Assembly (NCBI RefSeq): GCF_900129265.1
Contig: NZ_FQVG01000011.1
Coordinates: forward strand, 1 to 51,655
Origin: Caloramator proteoclasticus DSM 10124
Lineage (GTDB): Bacteria; Bacillota; Clostridia; Clostridiales; Caloramatoraceae
Direction of reading: 5' to 3'
DNA: 51,655 bases
Every line of letters starts with the position of its first letter. The stretch's first letter is position 1. A program made the translations under genes and the position numbers. The notes under the pieces were generated by a model. The model saw only the letters and a list, made by a program, of their open reading frames with translations, was not told where the DNA came from and did not search any database. This document shows positions 34,664-43,290 of the stretch, piece after piece.

Positions 34664-37300
34664 ATGAATTATATGGGTTTGAATGAAATTAGAGAAAAAT
34701 ATCTATCTTTCTTCGAAAGTAAAGCACATTTAAGATTACCAAGTTTTTCTCTTGTTCCACAAAATGATAAAAGTTTATTATTAATAAATGCAGGTATGGC
34801 ACCACTTAAACCATATTTTACAGGGCAAGAAGTTCCTCCAAGTAAGAGAGTTACAACTTGCCAAAAGTGTATTAGAACAGGTGACATAGAAAGAGTAGGT
34901 AAGACAGCAAGACACGGTACCTTCTTTGAAATGTTAGGTAATTTTTCCTTTGGTGATTATTTTAAAGAAGAAGCAACTGCTTGGGCTTGGGAGTTTGCAA
35001 CAGAGGTTTTAAAACTTCCAAAGGATAGACTATATGTAACAATATATGAAAATGATGATGAAGCCTTTGAAATATGGACAAAGAAGGTTGGTGTACCTGC
35101 AGATAGAATTTATAGAATGGGTAAAGAGGATAATTTCTGGGAGATAGGCCAAGGGCCTTGTGGACCTTGTTCAGAGCTATATTTTGATAGAGGAGAGGAT
35201 AAAGGTTGTGGCAAACCAGATTGTAGGGTAGGATGTGATTGCGATAGATTTATTGAATTTTGGAACCTTGTATTTACACAATTTAACAAAGAAGAAGATG
35301 GCACATATTCAAAACTTGAAAATCCAAATATAGACACTGGAATGGGATTAGAGAGAATAGCAACTATTATGCAGGGTGTAGATTCAATTTTTGAGGTAGA
35401 TACTATAAAGGCAATTTTAGATAAGGTATGTCAAGTTGCTAATTACAAATATAATACAGATGATAAAAAGGATGTTTCTATAAGGGTCATTACTGACCAC
35501 ATAAGAAGTGTTACATTTATGGTAAGTGATGGAATACTTCCTTCAAATGAGGGACGTGGATACGTATTGAGAAGACTTTTAAGAAGAGCTGCAAGACACG
35601 GCAAACTTCTTGGAATAAATAATGCCTTTCTGTATGATATATGTGATGTGGTAATTGAAAATTCAAAGGCAGCTTATCCAGAATTAGATGAAAAAAGAGA
35701 GTTTATAAAGAAGGTTATAAAGCTTGAAGAAGAGAGATTTGATGAAACTATAGATCAAGGATTAAGCATTTTAAATGGATTTATTGAAGCATTAAAAGTG
35801 AATAATAAAAATGTTTTAGATGGAGAAAGTGCATTTAAGTTATATGATACATATGGTTTCCCAATTGAGCTTACAATAGAAATTTTAGAAGAACAAAATA
35901 TGACTGTTGACTTAGAAGGATTTGAAAAAGAAATGGAGGCTCAAAAAGAAAGAGCACGTTCAGCAAGAGAAGAAACTAATTATATGGGAACAGATTTAGA
36001 CATATATGCCACTTTACCAGCTGATTTAAAAACAGAATTTGTTGGCTATTCAAACTTAGAAACAGATGCAAAAATACTATATATAATTAGAGAAGGACAA
36101 TTTGTTGAAACTGCAAAGGATAATGAAGAAGTAACATTAATATTAGATAAGACAACCTTCTATCCAGAAATGGGTGGTCAAGTAGGCGATACGGGTGTTA
36201 TAGTAGGAAAGGATTTTGAAATTAATGTTTTAGATTGTAAAAAGACACATAACAATAAAATAATACACATCTGTAAGGTTGTTAAGGGAGATGTAAAAAG
36301 AGACGCTGAAGTTATAACAAAGGTTGATGCACAAAGAAGGATGGATATTGCAAGAAATCATACTGCAACACATATATTACACAAGGCATTAAGAGAAGTT
36401 TTAGGTAGCCACGTTGAACAATCAGGTTCCTTAGTTGCAGGTGATAGATTGAGATTTGACTTTACACATTTTGAGGCAATGTCAAGTGATGAAATCAAGA
36501 AGGTAGAGGCATTAGTAAACGAAAAAATATTAGAGTCTTTAAGTGTTGAAACTATTGAAACTTCACTGGATGAAGCTAAAAAGATGGGGGCTACAGCACT
36601 ATTTGGTGAAAAATATGGAAGTAAGGTTAGAGTTGTAAGAGTAGGTAACTTTAGTATGGAACTTTGTGGAGGAACTCACGTTTCAAATACATCAACAATA
36701 GGTATGTTTAAAATAATCTCTGAAGGTGGAGTTGCAGCAGGCATTAGAAGAATTGAAGCTGTAACAGGCAGAGGTGCTATTGATTTTATTAATTCGGTTG
36801 AAGCTACACTAAATGACGTTTCGAAGGTTCTAAAGACTACAACTAAAGAAGTAGTTAGAAAGGCTGAAGGCTTAATTAATGAACTTAAGGAAAAAGAAAG
36901 AGAAATTGAGACTTTAAAGAGTAAGATGGCCAACAGTGTTGCTGATGAAATTGTAAATTCTGCAAGAGATATAAAGGGTGTAAAGGTTGCTACAGCTAAG
37001 GTAGACTTAGATGCGGATGGTTTAAGAACATTGGGAGATAGACTTAAGGAAAAATTGGGAACTTGTGTAATAGTTCTTGGAAGCAGCAAAGAAGGAAAAG
37101 TTGTATTTGTTTCTATGGCAAGTAAGGATGCAGTACAAATGGGAGCACACGCAGGAAACATAATAAGAGAAGTTGCAAAAATAGCAGGAGGCGGCGGAGG
37201 TGGAAGACCAGACATAGCACAAGCTGGTGGTCGTGATGCCTCAAAGATAGATGAAGCATTAAACAAAGTATTTGATATTGTTGAAACTATGATAAAATAA
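34664..37300 (+). CDS. alaS: Alanyl-tRNA synthetase
   Basis: The 878-residue class II synthetase charges tRNA-Ala. The aminoacylation domain has [23 protein letters not shown] and [14 protein letters not shown]. The editing domain has [18 protein letters not shown] and CGGTHV. The C-terminal C-Ala part holds the Gly-rich [17 protein letters not shown] zinc-type Cys cluster, [15 protein letters not shown], is present near 182-196. The ATG at 34664 follows AAGGAGG. It is controlled by the T-box leader and heads an operon-like run of ireB and later genes. Confidence 0.98.
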   Translation: MNYMGLNEIREKYLSFFESKAHLRLPSFSLVPQNDKSLLLINAGMAPLKPYFTGQEVPPSKRVTTCQKCIRTGDIERVGKTARHGTFFEMLGNFSFGDYFKEEATAWAWEFATEVLKLPKDRLYVTIYENDDEAFEIWTKKVGVPADRIYRMGKEDNFWEIGQGPCGPCSELYFDRGEDKGCGKPDCRVGCDCDRFIEFWNLVFTQFNKEEDGTYSKLENPNIDTGMGLERIATIMQGVDSIFEVDTIKAILDKVCQVANYKYNTDDKKDVSIRVITDHIRSVTFMVSDGILPSNEGRGYVLRRLLRRAARHGKLLGINNAFLYDICDVVIENSKAAYPELDEKREFIKKVIKLEEERFDETIDQGLSILNGFIEALKVNNKNVLDGESAFKLYDTYGFPIELTIEILEEQNMTVDLEGFEKEMEAQKERARSAREETNYMGTDLDIYATLPADLKTEFVGYSNLETDAKILYIIREGQFVETAKDNEEVTLILDKTTFYPEMGGQVGDTGVIVGKDFEINVLDCKKTHNNKIIHICKVVKGDVKRDAEVITKVDAQRRMDIARNHTATHILHKALREVLGSHVEQSGSLVAGDRLRFDFTHFEAMSSDEIKKVEALVNEKILESLSVETIETSLDEAKKMGATALFGEKYGSKVRVVRVGNFSMELCGGTHVSNTSTIGMFKIISEGGVAAGIRRIEAVTGRGAIDFINSVEATLNDVSKVLKTTTKEVVRKAEGLINELKEKEREIETLKSKMANSVADEIVNSARDIKGVKVATAKVDLDADGLRTLGDRLKEKLGTCVIVLGSSKEGKVVFVSMASKDAVQMGAHAGNIIREVAKIAGGGGGGRPDIAQAGGRDASKIDEALNKVFDIVETMIK

Positions 37301-37342
37301 TGGTATATTATGTATAAAGAATAAACAAAGGAAGGTGTTATT

Positions 37343-37597
37343 ATGGCAGAGCACCATGAAACAATGAAGTTTAATTTTGAGTTTGAGCCTAATCAGAAGG
37401 TTAGAGAGGTATTAGATGAAGTATATCAAGCTCTTAAGGAAAAGGGATATAATCCAATAAATCAATTAGTTGGATATATATTATCAGGTGATCCAACGTA
37501 TATAACCAGTCATAAAAGTGCAAGAACAATAATTAGAAGAGTTGAACGTGATGAAATATTAGAGGAGCTTTTTAAAGTATATCTTGAAAACAAGTAA
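37343..37597 (+). CDS. ireB: IreB family regulatory phosphoprotein (UPF0297)
   Basis: The 84-residue cytoplasmic protein is of the IreB/YrzL family. In Enterococcus it is a substrate of the Ser/Thr kinase IreK and a negative regulator of cephalosporin resistance. The conserved N-terminal ETMKFNFE carries the phosphorylatable Thr (Thr7), and [20 protein letters not shown] and [26 protein letters not shown] residues follow. Location after alaS and before ruvX is the classical Firmicute order. Here an oxidoreductase gene intervenes. A strong terminator follows the stop. Confidence 0.95.
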   Translation: MAEHHETMKFNFEFEPNQKVREVLDEVYQALKEKGYNPINQLVGYILSGDPTYITSHKSARTIIRRVERDEILEELFKVYLENK

Positions 37598-37600
37598 AAT

Positions 37601-37635
37601 GTTGCATTGGGATTATCCCAATGCAACTTAATTTT
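37601..37635 (+). terminator. Terminator of alaS-ireB
   Basis: Perfect arms GTTGCATTGGGA (37601-37612) and TCCCAATGCAAC (37616-37627) enclose a three-base loop and are followed by TTAATTTT. Confidence 0.9.
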
Positions 37636-37650
37636 AAAAGGGTGATTTAT

Positions 37651-38601
37651 GTGGAATACTATTATTTAGGTAAAACTAATTTAAAGGTATCAAAATTATG
37701 TTTTGGTAGTTTAACTGTTGGCCCACTTCAAGCAAATTTACCTATTGAAGATGGTGCTAAAATTATTGCACACGCCTTTGATAAAGGGGTAAATTTTATA
37801 GATACTGCAAAACTTTATAAAACTTACCCATATATTAAAAGAGCCTTAGAAATAACTAAAAATAAAAATATAATTATATCCTCTAAATCCTATGATTATA
37901 CCTATGAAGGAATGAAGGAAAGTGTACAAGAGGCATTAGAATGTTTAGGTGTTAAAAAAATAGGTATCTTTATGCTTCATGAACAGGAAAGCAGATTAAC
38001 ATTAAAGGGCCATTGGGATGCATTAAGGTATTTAGTTGATGCAAAGAAAATGGGATTGATTGAAGCAGTAGGGGTTTCAACCCACGCTGTAGAGGTTGTA
38101 GAAGCAGCTGCCACAATACCAGAAATTGAAGTTATACATCCTATTGTAAATATAAAGGGATTAGGTATAATTGATGGGACTATTGATGATATGCTTAAGG
38201 CTATTAAATTTGCATATGTTAATGGAAAGGGTATTTTTGCAATGAAGCCCTTAGGTGGAGGAAATCTACTTAATTCATATGATGAATGTTTAGAATTTGT
38301 TTTAAATATACCCTATGTTCATTCTATAGCGTTAGGTATGCAAAGTATAGAAGAGGTAGATGCTAACATAGCTAAATTTAATGGTAATGAAATAGATGAG
38401 AATTTAAGAAATAAACTTAAGAATAAAAAGAAAAGACTTTTAATCGAGGATTGGTGTTCAGGCTGTGGTAAATGTGCAGAAGCTTGTCCTAATAATGCAC
38501 TTTTTATAAATGAAAATAGTGTAAGAGTTAATCTAGAAAAATGCCTTCTATGTGGCTATTGTTCACAATATTGTAGAGATTTTTGTATAAAAATTGTGTA
38601 G
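37651..38601 (+). CDS. Aldo-keto reductase with C-terminal 2[4Fe-4S] ferredoxin domain
   Basis: The 316-residue protein joins an aldo-keto reductase barrel (about 1-255) to a ferredoxin-type tail. The barrel has LGKTNLKVSKLCFGS, GVNFIDTAKLYKTYP (catalytic Asp and Tyr), ISSKS (Lys) and FMLHEQES (His). The tail has two cluster motifs, WCSGCGKCAEACP (about 275-287) and CLLCGYCSQYC. Such fusions are common in clostridia, and their electron donor and substrate are unknown. I start at GTG 37651 behind AAAAGGGTG. The ATG at 37621 lies inside the terminator stem of ireB and is rejected. The gene interrupts the usual ireB-ruvX neighbourhood and is nine bases from ruvX. Confidence 0.9.
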   Translation: MEYYYLGKTNLKVSKLCFGSLTVGPLQANLPIEDGAKIIAHAFDKGVNFIDTAKLYKTYPYIKRALEITKNKNIIISSKSYDYTYEGMKESVQEALECLGVKKIGIFMLHEQESRLTLKGHWDALRYLVDAKKMGLIEAVGVSTHAVEVVEAAATIPEIEVIHPIVNIKGLGIIDGTIDDMLKAIKFAYVNGKGIFAMKPLGGGNLLNSYDECLEFVLNIPYVHSIALGMQSIEEVDANIAKFNGNEIDENLRNKLKNKKKRLLIEDWCSGCGKCAEACPNNALFINENSVRVNLEKCLLCGYCSQYCRDFCIKIV

Positions 38602-38610
38602 GAGGATACA

Positions 38611-39024
38611 ATGAGAATATTAGGTTTAGATGTAGGTGATAAAACTATAGGAGTTGCTGTCAGCGATCCATTGGGGTGGACTGCACAGGGTGTAAAAACA
38701 ATAAAAAGAATAGGAATTAAAAAAGATTTGCAAGAGATACTAAATATAATAAAAGAATATAATATAGAAAAGATAGTTGTAGGCCTTCCTAAAAATATGA
38801 ATGGTACATTAGGGCCACAAAGCGAAAAAGTATTAAATTTTTGTGATAAATTAAAGGAAGTCTGTAATTTGGAAATAATATTAGAGGATGAGAGGCTTAC
38901 AACGGTTGCTGCAGAGAGAATGTTAATAGAGGCTGATATGCACTGGTCAAAAAGAAAAAAAGTAATAGATACTATTGCAGCAACATATATTTTACAAGGG
39001 TACCTTGACAAAATAAAGAAATAA
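38611..39024 (+). CDS. ruvX: Holliday junction resolvase-like protein RuvX (YqgF)
   Basis: The 137-residue RNase H-fold nuclease is of the YqgF family, implicated in pre-16S rRNA processing. The signature [21 protein letters not shown] carries the first catalytic Asp. [14 protein letters not shown] and [15 protein letters not shown] (Glu/Asp) follow, and the last acidic site is in [13 protein letters not shown]. Length is standard. An AGGAGG site precedes the ATG. It is essential in many bacteria. Confidence 0.95.
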   Translation: MRILGLDVGDKTIGVAVSDPLGWTAQGVKTIKRIGIKKDLQEILNIIKEYNIEKIVVGLPKNMNGTLGPQSEKVLNFCDKLKEVCNLEIILEDERLTTVAAERMLIEADMHWSKRKKVIDTIAATYILQGYLDKIKK

Positions 39025-39029
39025 TTTAG

Positions 39030-39058
39030 TTGACAATTTTTAAAATAAAACTTACAAT
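39030..39058 (+). promoter_or_regulatory. Promoter of the DUF1292 gene
   Basis: A perfect TTGACA (39030-39035) and TACAAT (39053-39058) are 17 bases apart, just after the ruvX stop. Confidence 0.75.
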
Positions 39059-39088
39059 CTAATTATAAACAAGAAAGAGGTGAATTTT

Positions 39089-39367
39089 ATGGAAAATATG
39101 GATAATGTAATCGTTTTAACAGATGAAAATGGTCAAGAAACATCTTTTGAATTTATAACTGACTTAGAAGTTGATGGAAATGTTTACTATGTACTTTATC
39201 CAGTTGATTCAGAAGAAGAGGATGCTGTAGTATTTAAGGTTGAAGTTGATGAAGAGGGCCAAGAAGTACTTTCAGTTATAGAAGATGATGATGAGTTTGA
39301 AAAGGTTGCTGAAGCATACCAAGAATGGTTAGACAGCGACGAAGATTTTGAATTTGATGAAGAATAA
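39089..39367 (+). CDS. DUF1292 family protein (YrzB-like)
   Basis: The 92-residue, very acidic protein contains VLTDENGQETSFEFITDLEVDGNVYYVLYP, the DUF1292 pattern. Roughly a third of its residues are Asp or Glu. In Firmicutes it habitually follows ruvX, but its role is not known. The start ATG at 39089 follows AGAGGTG; an in-frame GTG at 39080 lies within that site. It has its own promoter and terminator, so it can be expressed separately from ruvX. Confidence 0.9.
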   Translation: MENMDNVIVLTDENGQETSFEFITDLEVDGNVYYVLYPVDSEEEDAVVFKVEVDEEGQEVLSVIEDDDEFEKVAEAYQEWLDSDEDFEFDEE

Positions 39368-39369
39368 AG

Positions 39370-39400
39370 AGGATGTACCTTCGGGTATATCCTTTTTTTA
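39370..39400 (+). terminator. Terminator after the DUF1292 gene
   Basis: AGGATGTACC (39370-39379) and GGTATATCCT (39384-39393) pair with one G-U around a TTCG tetraloop and are followed by a T7 run. Confidence 0.93.
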
Positions 39401-39419
39401 TGCTAAAGGGAGGTATACT

Positions 39420-40127
39420 ATGGGATACAAGATAGCAGGAAATAAAAAAGAAGCAATATTTATAAAAAGATTAAATAGATTTGAAGCTATAGTTGAAGTC
39501 GATGGCAAGGAGGAACTTGTACACGTACCTAATACCGGGAGATTAAAGGAACTTTTGATTCCTGAAACAAAGGTATATTTATTGGATAGCAATAATATGA
39601 AGAGAAAGACCAGATATTCCTTAATGTTTGTAAATAAAAATGACAAATTAATCTGTATCAATTCAAGCTTAGCCAATAGGGTATTAGAGGAGGCAATAAT
39701 AAAAGGAGATGTATATTTAGGAGATGGTGAATTAAAAAGGGAAGTAACTTATGGGAATAGTAAATTTGATTTTTACATAAAAGGTGAAAAGCATACATTT
39801 ATAGAAGTTAAATGTGCTACATATGAATTAGATGGGATTGCAAGGTTCCCAGACGCACCAACTGATAGGGGGAGTAGGCACGTAGAAGAATTGATTAATT
39901 TAAAAAAGCTTGGTTATGAGAGTAAAGTAATTTTTATTGCATTTATGGATTACGCAAAATATTTTACTCCTTATAAAGAAATGGATGATAAATTTTATAA
40001 AACTCTTTTGAAGGCAAAAGAGAATGGTGTAGACATTAAATGTTTTAGATGTTATATAACTCTTGATGAAATTGGCATTTTAAATGAAATTCCTGTTAAA
40101 TTAGATATTGACAATCATTATCATTAA
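39420..40127 (+). CDS. sfsA: SfsA family DNA-binding protein/nuclease
   Basis: The 235-residue SfsA protein has an N-terminal OB-like part (FIKRLNRFEAIVEVDGKEELVHVPNTGRLKELL) and a C-terminal nuclease-like core. That core includes KFDFYIKGEKHTFIEVKCATYE (PD-(D/E)xK-type EVK) and FPDAPTDRGSRHVEELINL. E. coli SfsA was linked to sugar fermentation control and has recently been described as a nuclease; its role here is unknown. The ATG at 39420 follows GGGAGG. Its last six codons contain the -35 region and Fur box of the feo operon. Confidence 0.92.
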   Translation: MGYKIAGNKKEAIFIKRLNRFEAIVEVDGKEELVHVPNTGRLKELLIPETKVYLLDSNNMKRKTRYSLMFVNKNDKLICINSSLANRVLEEAIIKGDVYLGDGELKREVTYGNSKFDFYIKGEKHTFIEVKCATYELDGIARFPDAPTDRGSRHVEELINLKKLGYESKVIFIAFMDYAKYFTPYKEMDDKFYKTLLKAKENGVDIKCFRCYITLDEIGILNEIPVKLDIDNHYH

Positions 40128-40136
40128 TCATATAAT
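40108..40136 (+). promoter_or_regulatory. Consensus promoter of feoAB
   Basis: Perfect TTGACA (40108-40113) and perfect TATAAT (40131-40136) are exactly 17 bases apart. The -35 and much of the spacer lie within the end of sfsA. Confidence 0.9.
40109..40123 (+). promoter_or_regulatory. Fur box in the feoAB promoter
   Basis: TGACAATCATTATCA matches the 7-1-7 Fur consensus TGATAATNATTATCA at 13 of 14 defined positions. It covers the -35 box and spacer, an ideal position for iron-dependent repression. Confidence 0.85.
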
Positions 40137-40139
40137 ATA

Positions 40140-40158
40140 ATTGAAAATGAATTTCAAT
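40140..40158 (+). promoter_or_regulatory. Second Fur-box-like inverted repeat before feoA
   Basis: ATTGAAA and TTTCAAT flank five bases. The inner 15 bases match the Fur consensus at 11 of 14 positions. It lies just downstream of the predicted transcription start. Confidence 0.5.
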
Positions 40159-40178
40159 ACTAAAAGGGGGATGTTAGT

Positions 40179-40409
40179 ATGACACTTGATATGGCTAAAA
40201 GGGGACAAAAGATTTATATAAAAAAAATAAATGATGAAAAAATTAAAGTTCAAGCAATAAGACTTGGAATATATGAAGGTGCAAAGGTTGACTGCTCTTT
40301 AAAAATACCATTTGGGCCAGTAATATTAAGTAATAGGATGCAGGAGATAGCTGTAGGAAGAACTTTAGCTAAAAAAATTGAAATAGACGTGATTAAGGAG
40401 GGAGCTTGA
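40179..40409 (+). CDS. feoA: Ferrous iron transport protein A
   Basis: The 76-residue SH3-like protein, one FeoA domain, is required for full FeoB activity. MAKRGQKIYIKKINDEKIKVQAIRLGIYEGAKVDC is the typical core. Its TGA stop overlaps the feoB start (TGATG), so translation is coupled. GGGGG precedes the ATG. It is expressed under iron limitation according to the overlapping Fur box. Confidence 0.95.
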   Translation: MTLDMAKRGQKIYIKKINDEKIKVQAIRLGIYEGAKVDCSLKIPFGPVILSNRMQEIAVGRTLAKKIEIDVIKEGA

Positions 40410-42250
40410 TGGATTGTTGCTCAGGAATAAAAATTGACATTCCTAAGGGATTTAAAAAGCTTGTCTTAGCAGGTAACCCTAATGTAGGAAAGTCAGTTTT
40501 TTTTAATGCTTTAACGGGTATGTATGTAGATGTTTCTAATTTTCCAGGTACAACAGTTGATGTTTCACACGGAAAGTTTGAAAACTACGTTGTAATAGAT
40601 ACTCCAGGTGTATATGGGGTATCATCCTTTAATGACGAAGAAAGAGTTGCAAGAGATGTAATTCTTTATGGAGATGTCATACTTAATGTTGTTGATGCTC
40701 TCCATCTTGAGAGGGATTTATTTCTAACTCTACAGATAATTGATATGGGCAAACCTGTAATTGTTGCACTAAATATGATGGACGATGTTGAAAGAAATGG
40801 AATTAAAATTGATATAGATAAATTAAGTGAACTTTTAGGAGTGCCTGTAATTCCGACAGTTGCTGTTAAGGGAAGAGGGTTAGAGGAAGTTAAAAACAAT
40901 ATTAAAAATGCTAAAGTTGGAAACATTGATAATAAAATTAAAGAATATCTTGAGGAATATAAAAATAAGGTAGAGCACCAAAGTGAAGCTTTGATGCTTC
41001 TTGAAGATGATGATGCGATTTCAGAGAGATTAAATATTAAAACATCAGGTAAAAGAGAAGAGATATATAGGTTAAGAAGAGAAAGAGTAGATAAAATAGT
41101 TGAATCTGTAATAATTAAAGAAGGTAAAGGAAATAGACTAAGACAAAAGATAAGCTCAATGACTTTGAACCCTATAACTGGAATACCGATACTTGTGGTA
41201 GTTCTTTATTTGGTGTTTAAAGTTATAGGTGTGTGGGTTGCAGGAGATGTAGTTGGAGTTACAGAAGAAACTATTATGGTTGGGTATTATGAACCATTTA
41301 TTAGAAATATAATTTTAAAAATATTTAATCAAAATACCTTTATGTATAGACTTTTAGCTGGTGAGTTTGGAATTTTAACTTTAACACCAACTTATGTGAT
41401 TGGATTGTTAACACCACTTGTGATTGCTTTTTATTTCTTTATGTCTCTTATGGAGGATTCAGGATATCTACCAAGAATAGCAGCTTTAGTAGATAGAGTT
41501 TTATCCTTCTTTGGATTAAATGGAAGAGCAATTATCCCGATTATCTTAGGGTTTGGTTGTATAACTATGGCAACAATAACAACAAGACTTTTAGGAACGA
41601 AAAGGGAAAAAATAATAGCTACTATTCTGTTAGGATTTACAATACCTTGTTCAGCACAGCTTGGTGTCATTGCTGGGATGATAGCGCCACTTGGAACGAA
41701 ATATATACTTATTTATGCATTTACAATATTAATAGTATTTGCTTTAACAGGTACAATACTAAATAAGACTTTGCCTGGTGAATCATCAGAGCTATTTATA
41801 GACCTTCCTCCTATGAGATTGCCTAAGATTTCTAATGTATTAAAAAAGACTTGGACAAAAACCATAATGTTTTTAAAAGAAGCAACACCCCTATTTGCAT
41901 TAGGTGCTCTTATAATAACGCTGCTTGAAGAAACAAAAATAATATATAAAATACAGGATGTGTTTAAACCTATAACAGAAAGCCTTTTAAGACTTCCTAA
42001 GGAAGCTGCAAATGCATTTATTATGGGAATAATAAGAAGAGATTTTGGGGCTGCTGGTCTTACTGAGTTAAGTTTAACACCAGAGCAGACTGTAGTTGCC
42101 TTAGTTACTATTACATTATTTGTTCCCTGCATTGCATCAATTATTGTTATTTTTAAAGAGCGTTCTAAAAAGGAAGCAGCTTTAATATGGTTAGGTAGTT
42201 TCGTTCTTGCATTTTTAGTTGGTGGAGTTCTTGCTTTCTTAATTGTATAA
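40409..42250 (+). CDS. feoB: Ferrous iron transport protein B
   Basis: The 613-residue inner-membrane Fe(II) transporter has an N-terminal G domain. G1 is LAGNPNVGKSVF (about 20-31), G2 lies in FPGTT, G3 is DTPGVYG, G4 is LNMMDD. A helical insertion and about eight to ten membrane segments follow. The two Gate motifs appear as GFGCITMATITTR and GLTELSLTPEQTVVAL, with IPCSAQLGVI and PCIASI as the conserved Cys regions. The N-terminal MDCCSG adds two Cys. At 613 residues it is shorter than E. coli FeoB (773). The ATG at 40409 overlaps the feoA stop; AAGGAGGGAG is the ribosome site. Confidence 0.96.
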   Translation: MDCCSGIKIDIPKGFKKLVLAGNPNVGKSVFFNALTGMYVDVSNFPGTTVDVSHGKFENYVVIDTPGVYGVSSFNDEERVARDVILYGDVILNVVDALHLERDLFLTLQIIDMGKPVIVALNMMDDVERNGIKIDIDKLSELLGVPVIPTVAVKGRGLEEVKNNIKNAKVGNIDNKIKEYLEEYKNKVEHQSEALMLLEDDDAISERLNIKTSGKREEIYRLRRERVDKIVESVIIKEGKGNRLRQKISSMTLNPITGIPILVVVLYLVFKVIGVWVAGDVVGVTEETIMVGYYEPFIRNIILKIFNQNTFMYRLLAGEFGILTLTPTYVIGLLTPLVIAFYFFMSLMEDSGYLPRIAALVDRVLSFFGLNGRAIIPIILGFGCITMATITTRLLGTKREKIIATILLGFTIPCSAQLGVIAGMIAPLGTKYILIYAFTILIVFALTGTILNKTLPGESSELFIDLPPMRLPKISNVLKKTWTKTIMFLKEATPLFALGALIITLLEETKIIYKIQDVFKPITESLLRLPKEAANAFIMGIIRRDFGAAGLTELSLTPEQTVVALVTITLFVPCIASIIVIFKERSKKEAALIWLGSFVLAFLVGGVLAFLIV

Positions 42251-42262
42251 GGAGATGATTAT

Positions 42263-42394
42263 ATGGAGATTAAATGTCCAACATGTGGAATGTTGGTAAA
42301 AAATTCGACTATATGTCCAAGATGTAGAACAGAATTGAATTCTTGCTTAAAGTGTTCAGGCAATTGCTTAAAGTGCCAGTTAAAGAAGAAGTAA
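42263..42394 (+). CDS. Small Cys-rich zinc-ribbon-like protein of the feo operon
   Basis: The 43-residue open frame starts with ATG at 42263 behind TAAGGAGATG, 12 bases after feoB. It has eight Cys in pairs: CPTC, CPRC, then CLKC and CLKC. This resembles a double zinc ribbon or rubredoxin-like knuckle and ends in a Lys-rich tail. It has no membrane segment, so it is not the usual FeoB-associated Cys-rich membrane protein. Position inside the iron operon suggests an Fe(II)- or Zn-binding accessory, which is inference. Confidence 0.75.
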   Translation: MEIKCPTCGMLVKNSTICPRCRTELNSCLKCSGNCLKCQLKKK

Positions 42395-42427
42395 TTAATT
42401 ACTAAAACTGTTATCAAGTTATGTATT

Positions 42428-42505
42428 AGCCTTATAAAGGATTTTTTAGGCATTTTCAAAAGTGTAACAAATATGCCATTTTGAAATCCTTTATGGGGCT
42501 TTTTC
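42428..42505 (+). terminator. Terminator of the feo operon
   Basis: The outer 17-base arms, AGCCTTATAAAGGATTT (42428-42444) and AAATCCTTTATGGGGCT (42484-42500), pair with two G-U pairs. The interior (GGCAT with ATGCC) folds further, and five T residues follow. Confidence 0.8.
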
Positions 42506-42518
42506 AATTGCTTATCAC

Positions 42519-42547
42519 TTGACAATAGTTAAAATACAGTGTACACT
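42519..42547 (+). promoter_or_regulatory. fur promoter
   Basis: Perfect TTGACA (42519-42524) and TACACT (42542-42547) are 17 bases apart, following the feo terminator. Confidence 0.8.
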
Positions 42548-42582
42548 CAAATTAACATATATTAGAAGCTGAGGTGCTATTT

Positions 42583-43035
42583 ATGTTTAAAGAGGATGCA
42601 GAAAAGCTAAAGCATACTTTAAAAAGTCAAGGATATAAATTGACACCACAAAGAAGAGCCGTACTTGATGTTATTATAGATAATGAAGGTAAGCATTTAT
42701 CACCTGAGGAAATATATGATATAGTAAAACAAAACTGCCCAGATATAGGACTTGCTACAGTATATAGAACACTTAATTTATTAGAAAAAATGGGTGTAGT
42801 GTGTAAAATGAATTTTGATGATGGATGTAATAGATATGAACTTGTTCACGATGAAGAGGACCACCAACATCATCATCTTATATGTAGAGGCTGTGGTAAA
42901 GTGGAAGAGGTTGAAGACGACCTTCTTGAAGTTTTAGAAGAAAAAATAGAAGAAAAATATAATTTTAAGATAAATGACCACAGCGTAAAGTTTTATGGAT
43001 ATTGTAGCGAATGTAGAAAGAACTTAAGGCAGTAA
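42583..43035 (+). CDS. fur: Ferric uptake regulator family repressor
   Basis: The 150-residue Fur-family metalloregulator. The DNA-binding domain shows YKLTPQRRAVLDVI, HLSPEEIYDIVK and IGLATVYRTLNLLEKMGVV. The metal-binding part has a His-rich DHQHHHLICRGCG and a second pair CSEC (Cys101/104 and Cys141/144), which form the structural zinc site. The adjacent feo operon with Fur boxes supports Fur rather than PerR or Zur, although the three are hard to separate by sequence alone. I start at ATG 42583; the GTG at 42574 overlaps the GAGGTG ribosome site. Confidence 0.9.
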   Translation: MFKEDAEKLKHTLKSQGYKLTPQRRAVLDVIIDNEGKHLSPEEIYDIVKQNCPDIGLATVYRTLNLLEKMGVVCKMNFDDGCNRYELVHDEEDHQHHHLICRGCGKVEEVEDDLLEVLEEKIEEKYNFKINDHSVKFYGYCSECRKNLRQ

Positions 43036-43051
43036 AATCTGCCTTTTTTTT
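43026..43051 (+). terminator. Terminator of fur
   Basis: AAGGCAG (43026-43032) and CTGCCTT (43039-43045) enclose six bases and are followed by a T run. The left arm overlaps the last codons of fur. Confidence 0.88.
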
Positions 43052-43213
43052 ATAAAAAGTATTTGATTATTTTTGTATTGAATATATTTTAATTGTGTAT
43101 ATCAAAATATAAATTTGATACTTTATTTTATTTAAATTAGATGATTTTTGTATATCAGGAAAGTATTCTTTTTTACAAAATGTAAAAAATAAAAAAAGAA
43201 TAACATATTTGAG

Positions 43214-43243
43214 TTGATTAATTAAGTTAATATACAGTATAAT
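43214..43243 (+). promoter_or_regulatory. Promoter of the RNase J gene
   Basis: TTGATT (43214-43219) and a perfect TATAAT (43238-43243) are 18 bases apart. The rest of the 43052-43213 gap is AT-rich, and I see no gene in it. Confidence 0.65.
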
Positions 43244-43290
43244 AGCAGTATTGGTAATGTTCGGCTAAAAATAAAAAGGAGGGAAAGTAT

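Noticed and set aside
37621-37650. ATG start of the aldo-keto reductase at 37621
   Set aside because: The codon lies within the right arm of the ireB terminator; GTG 37651 has its own ribosome site.
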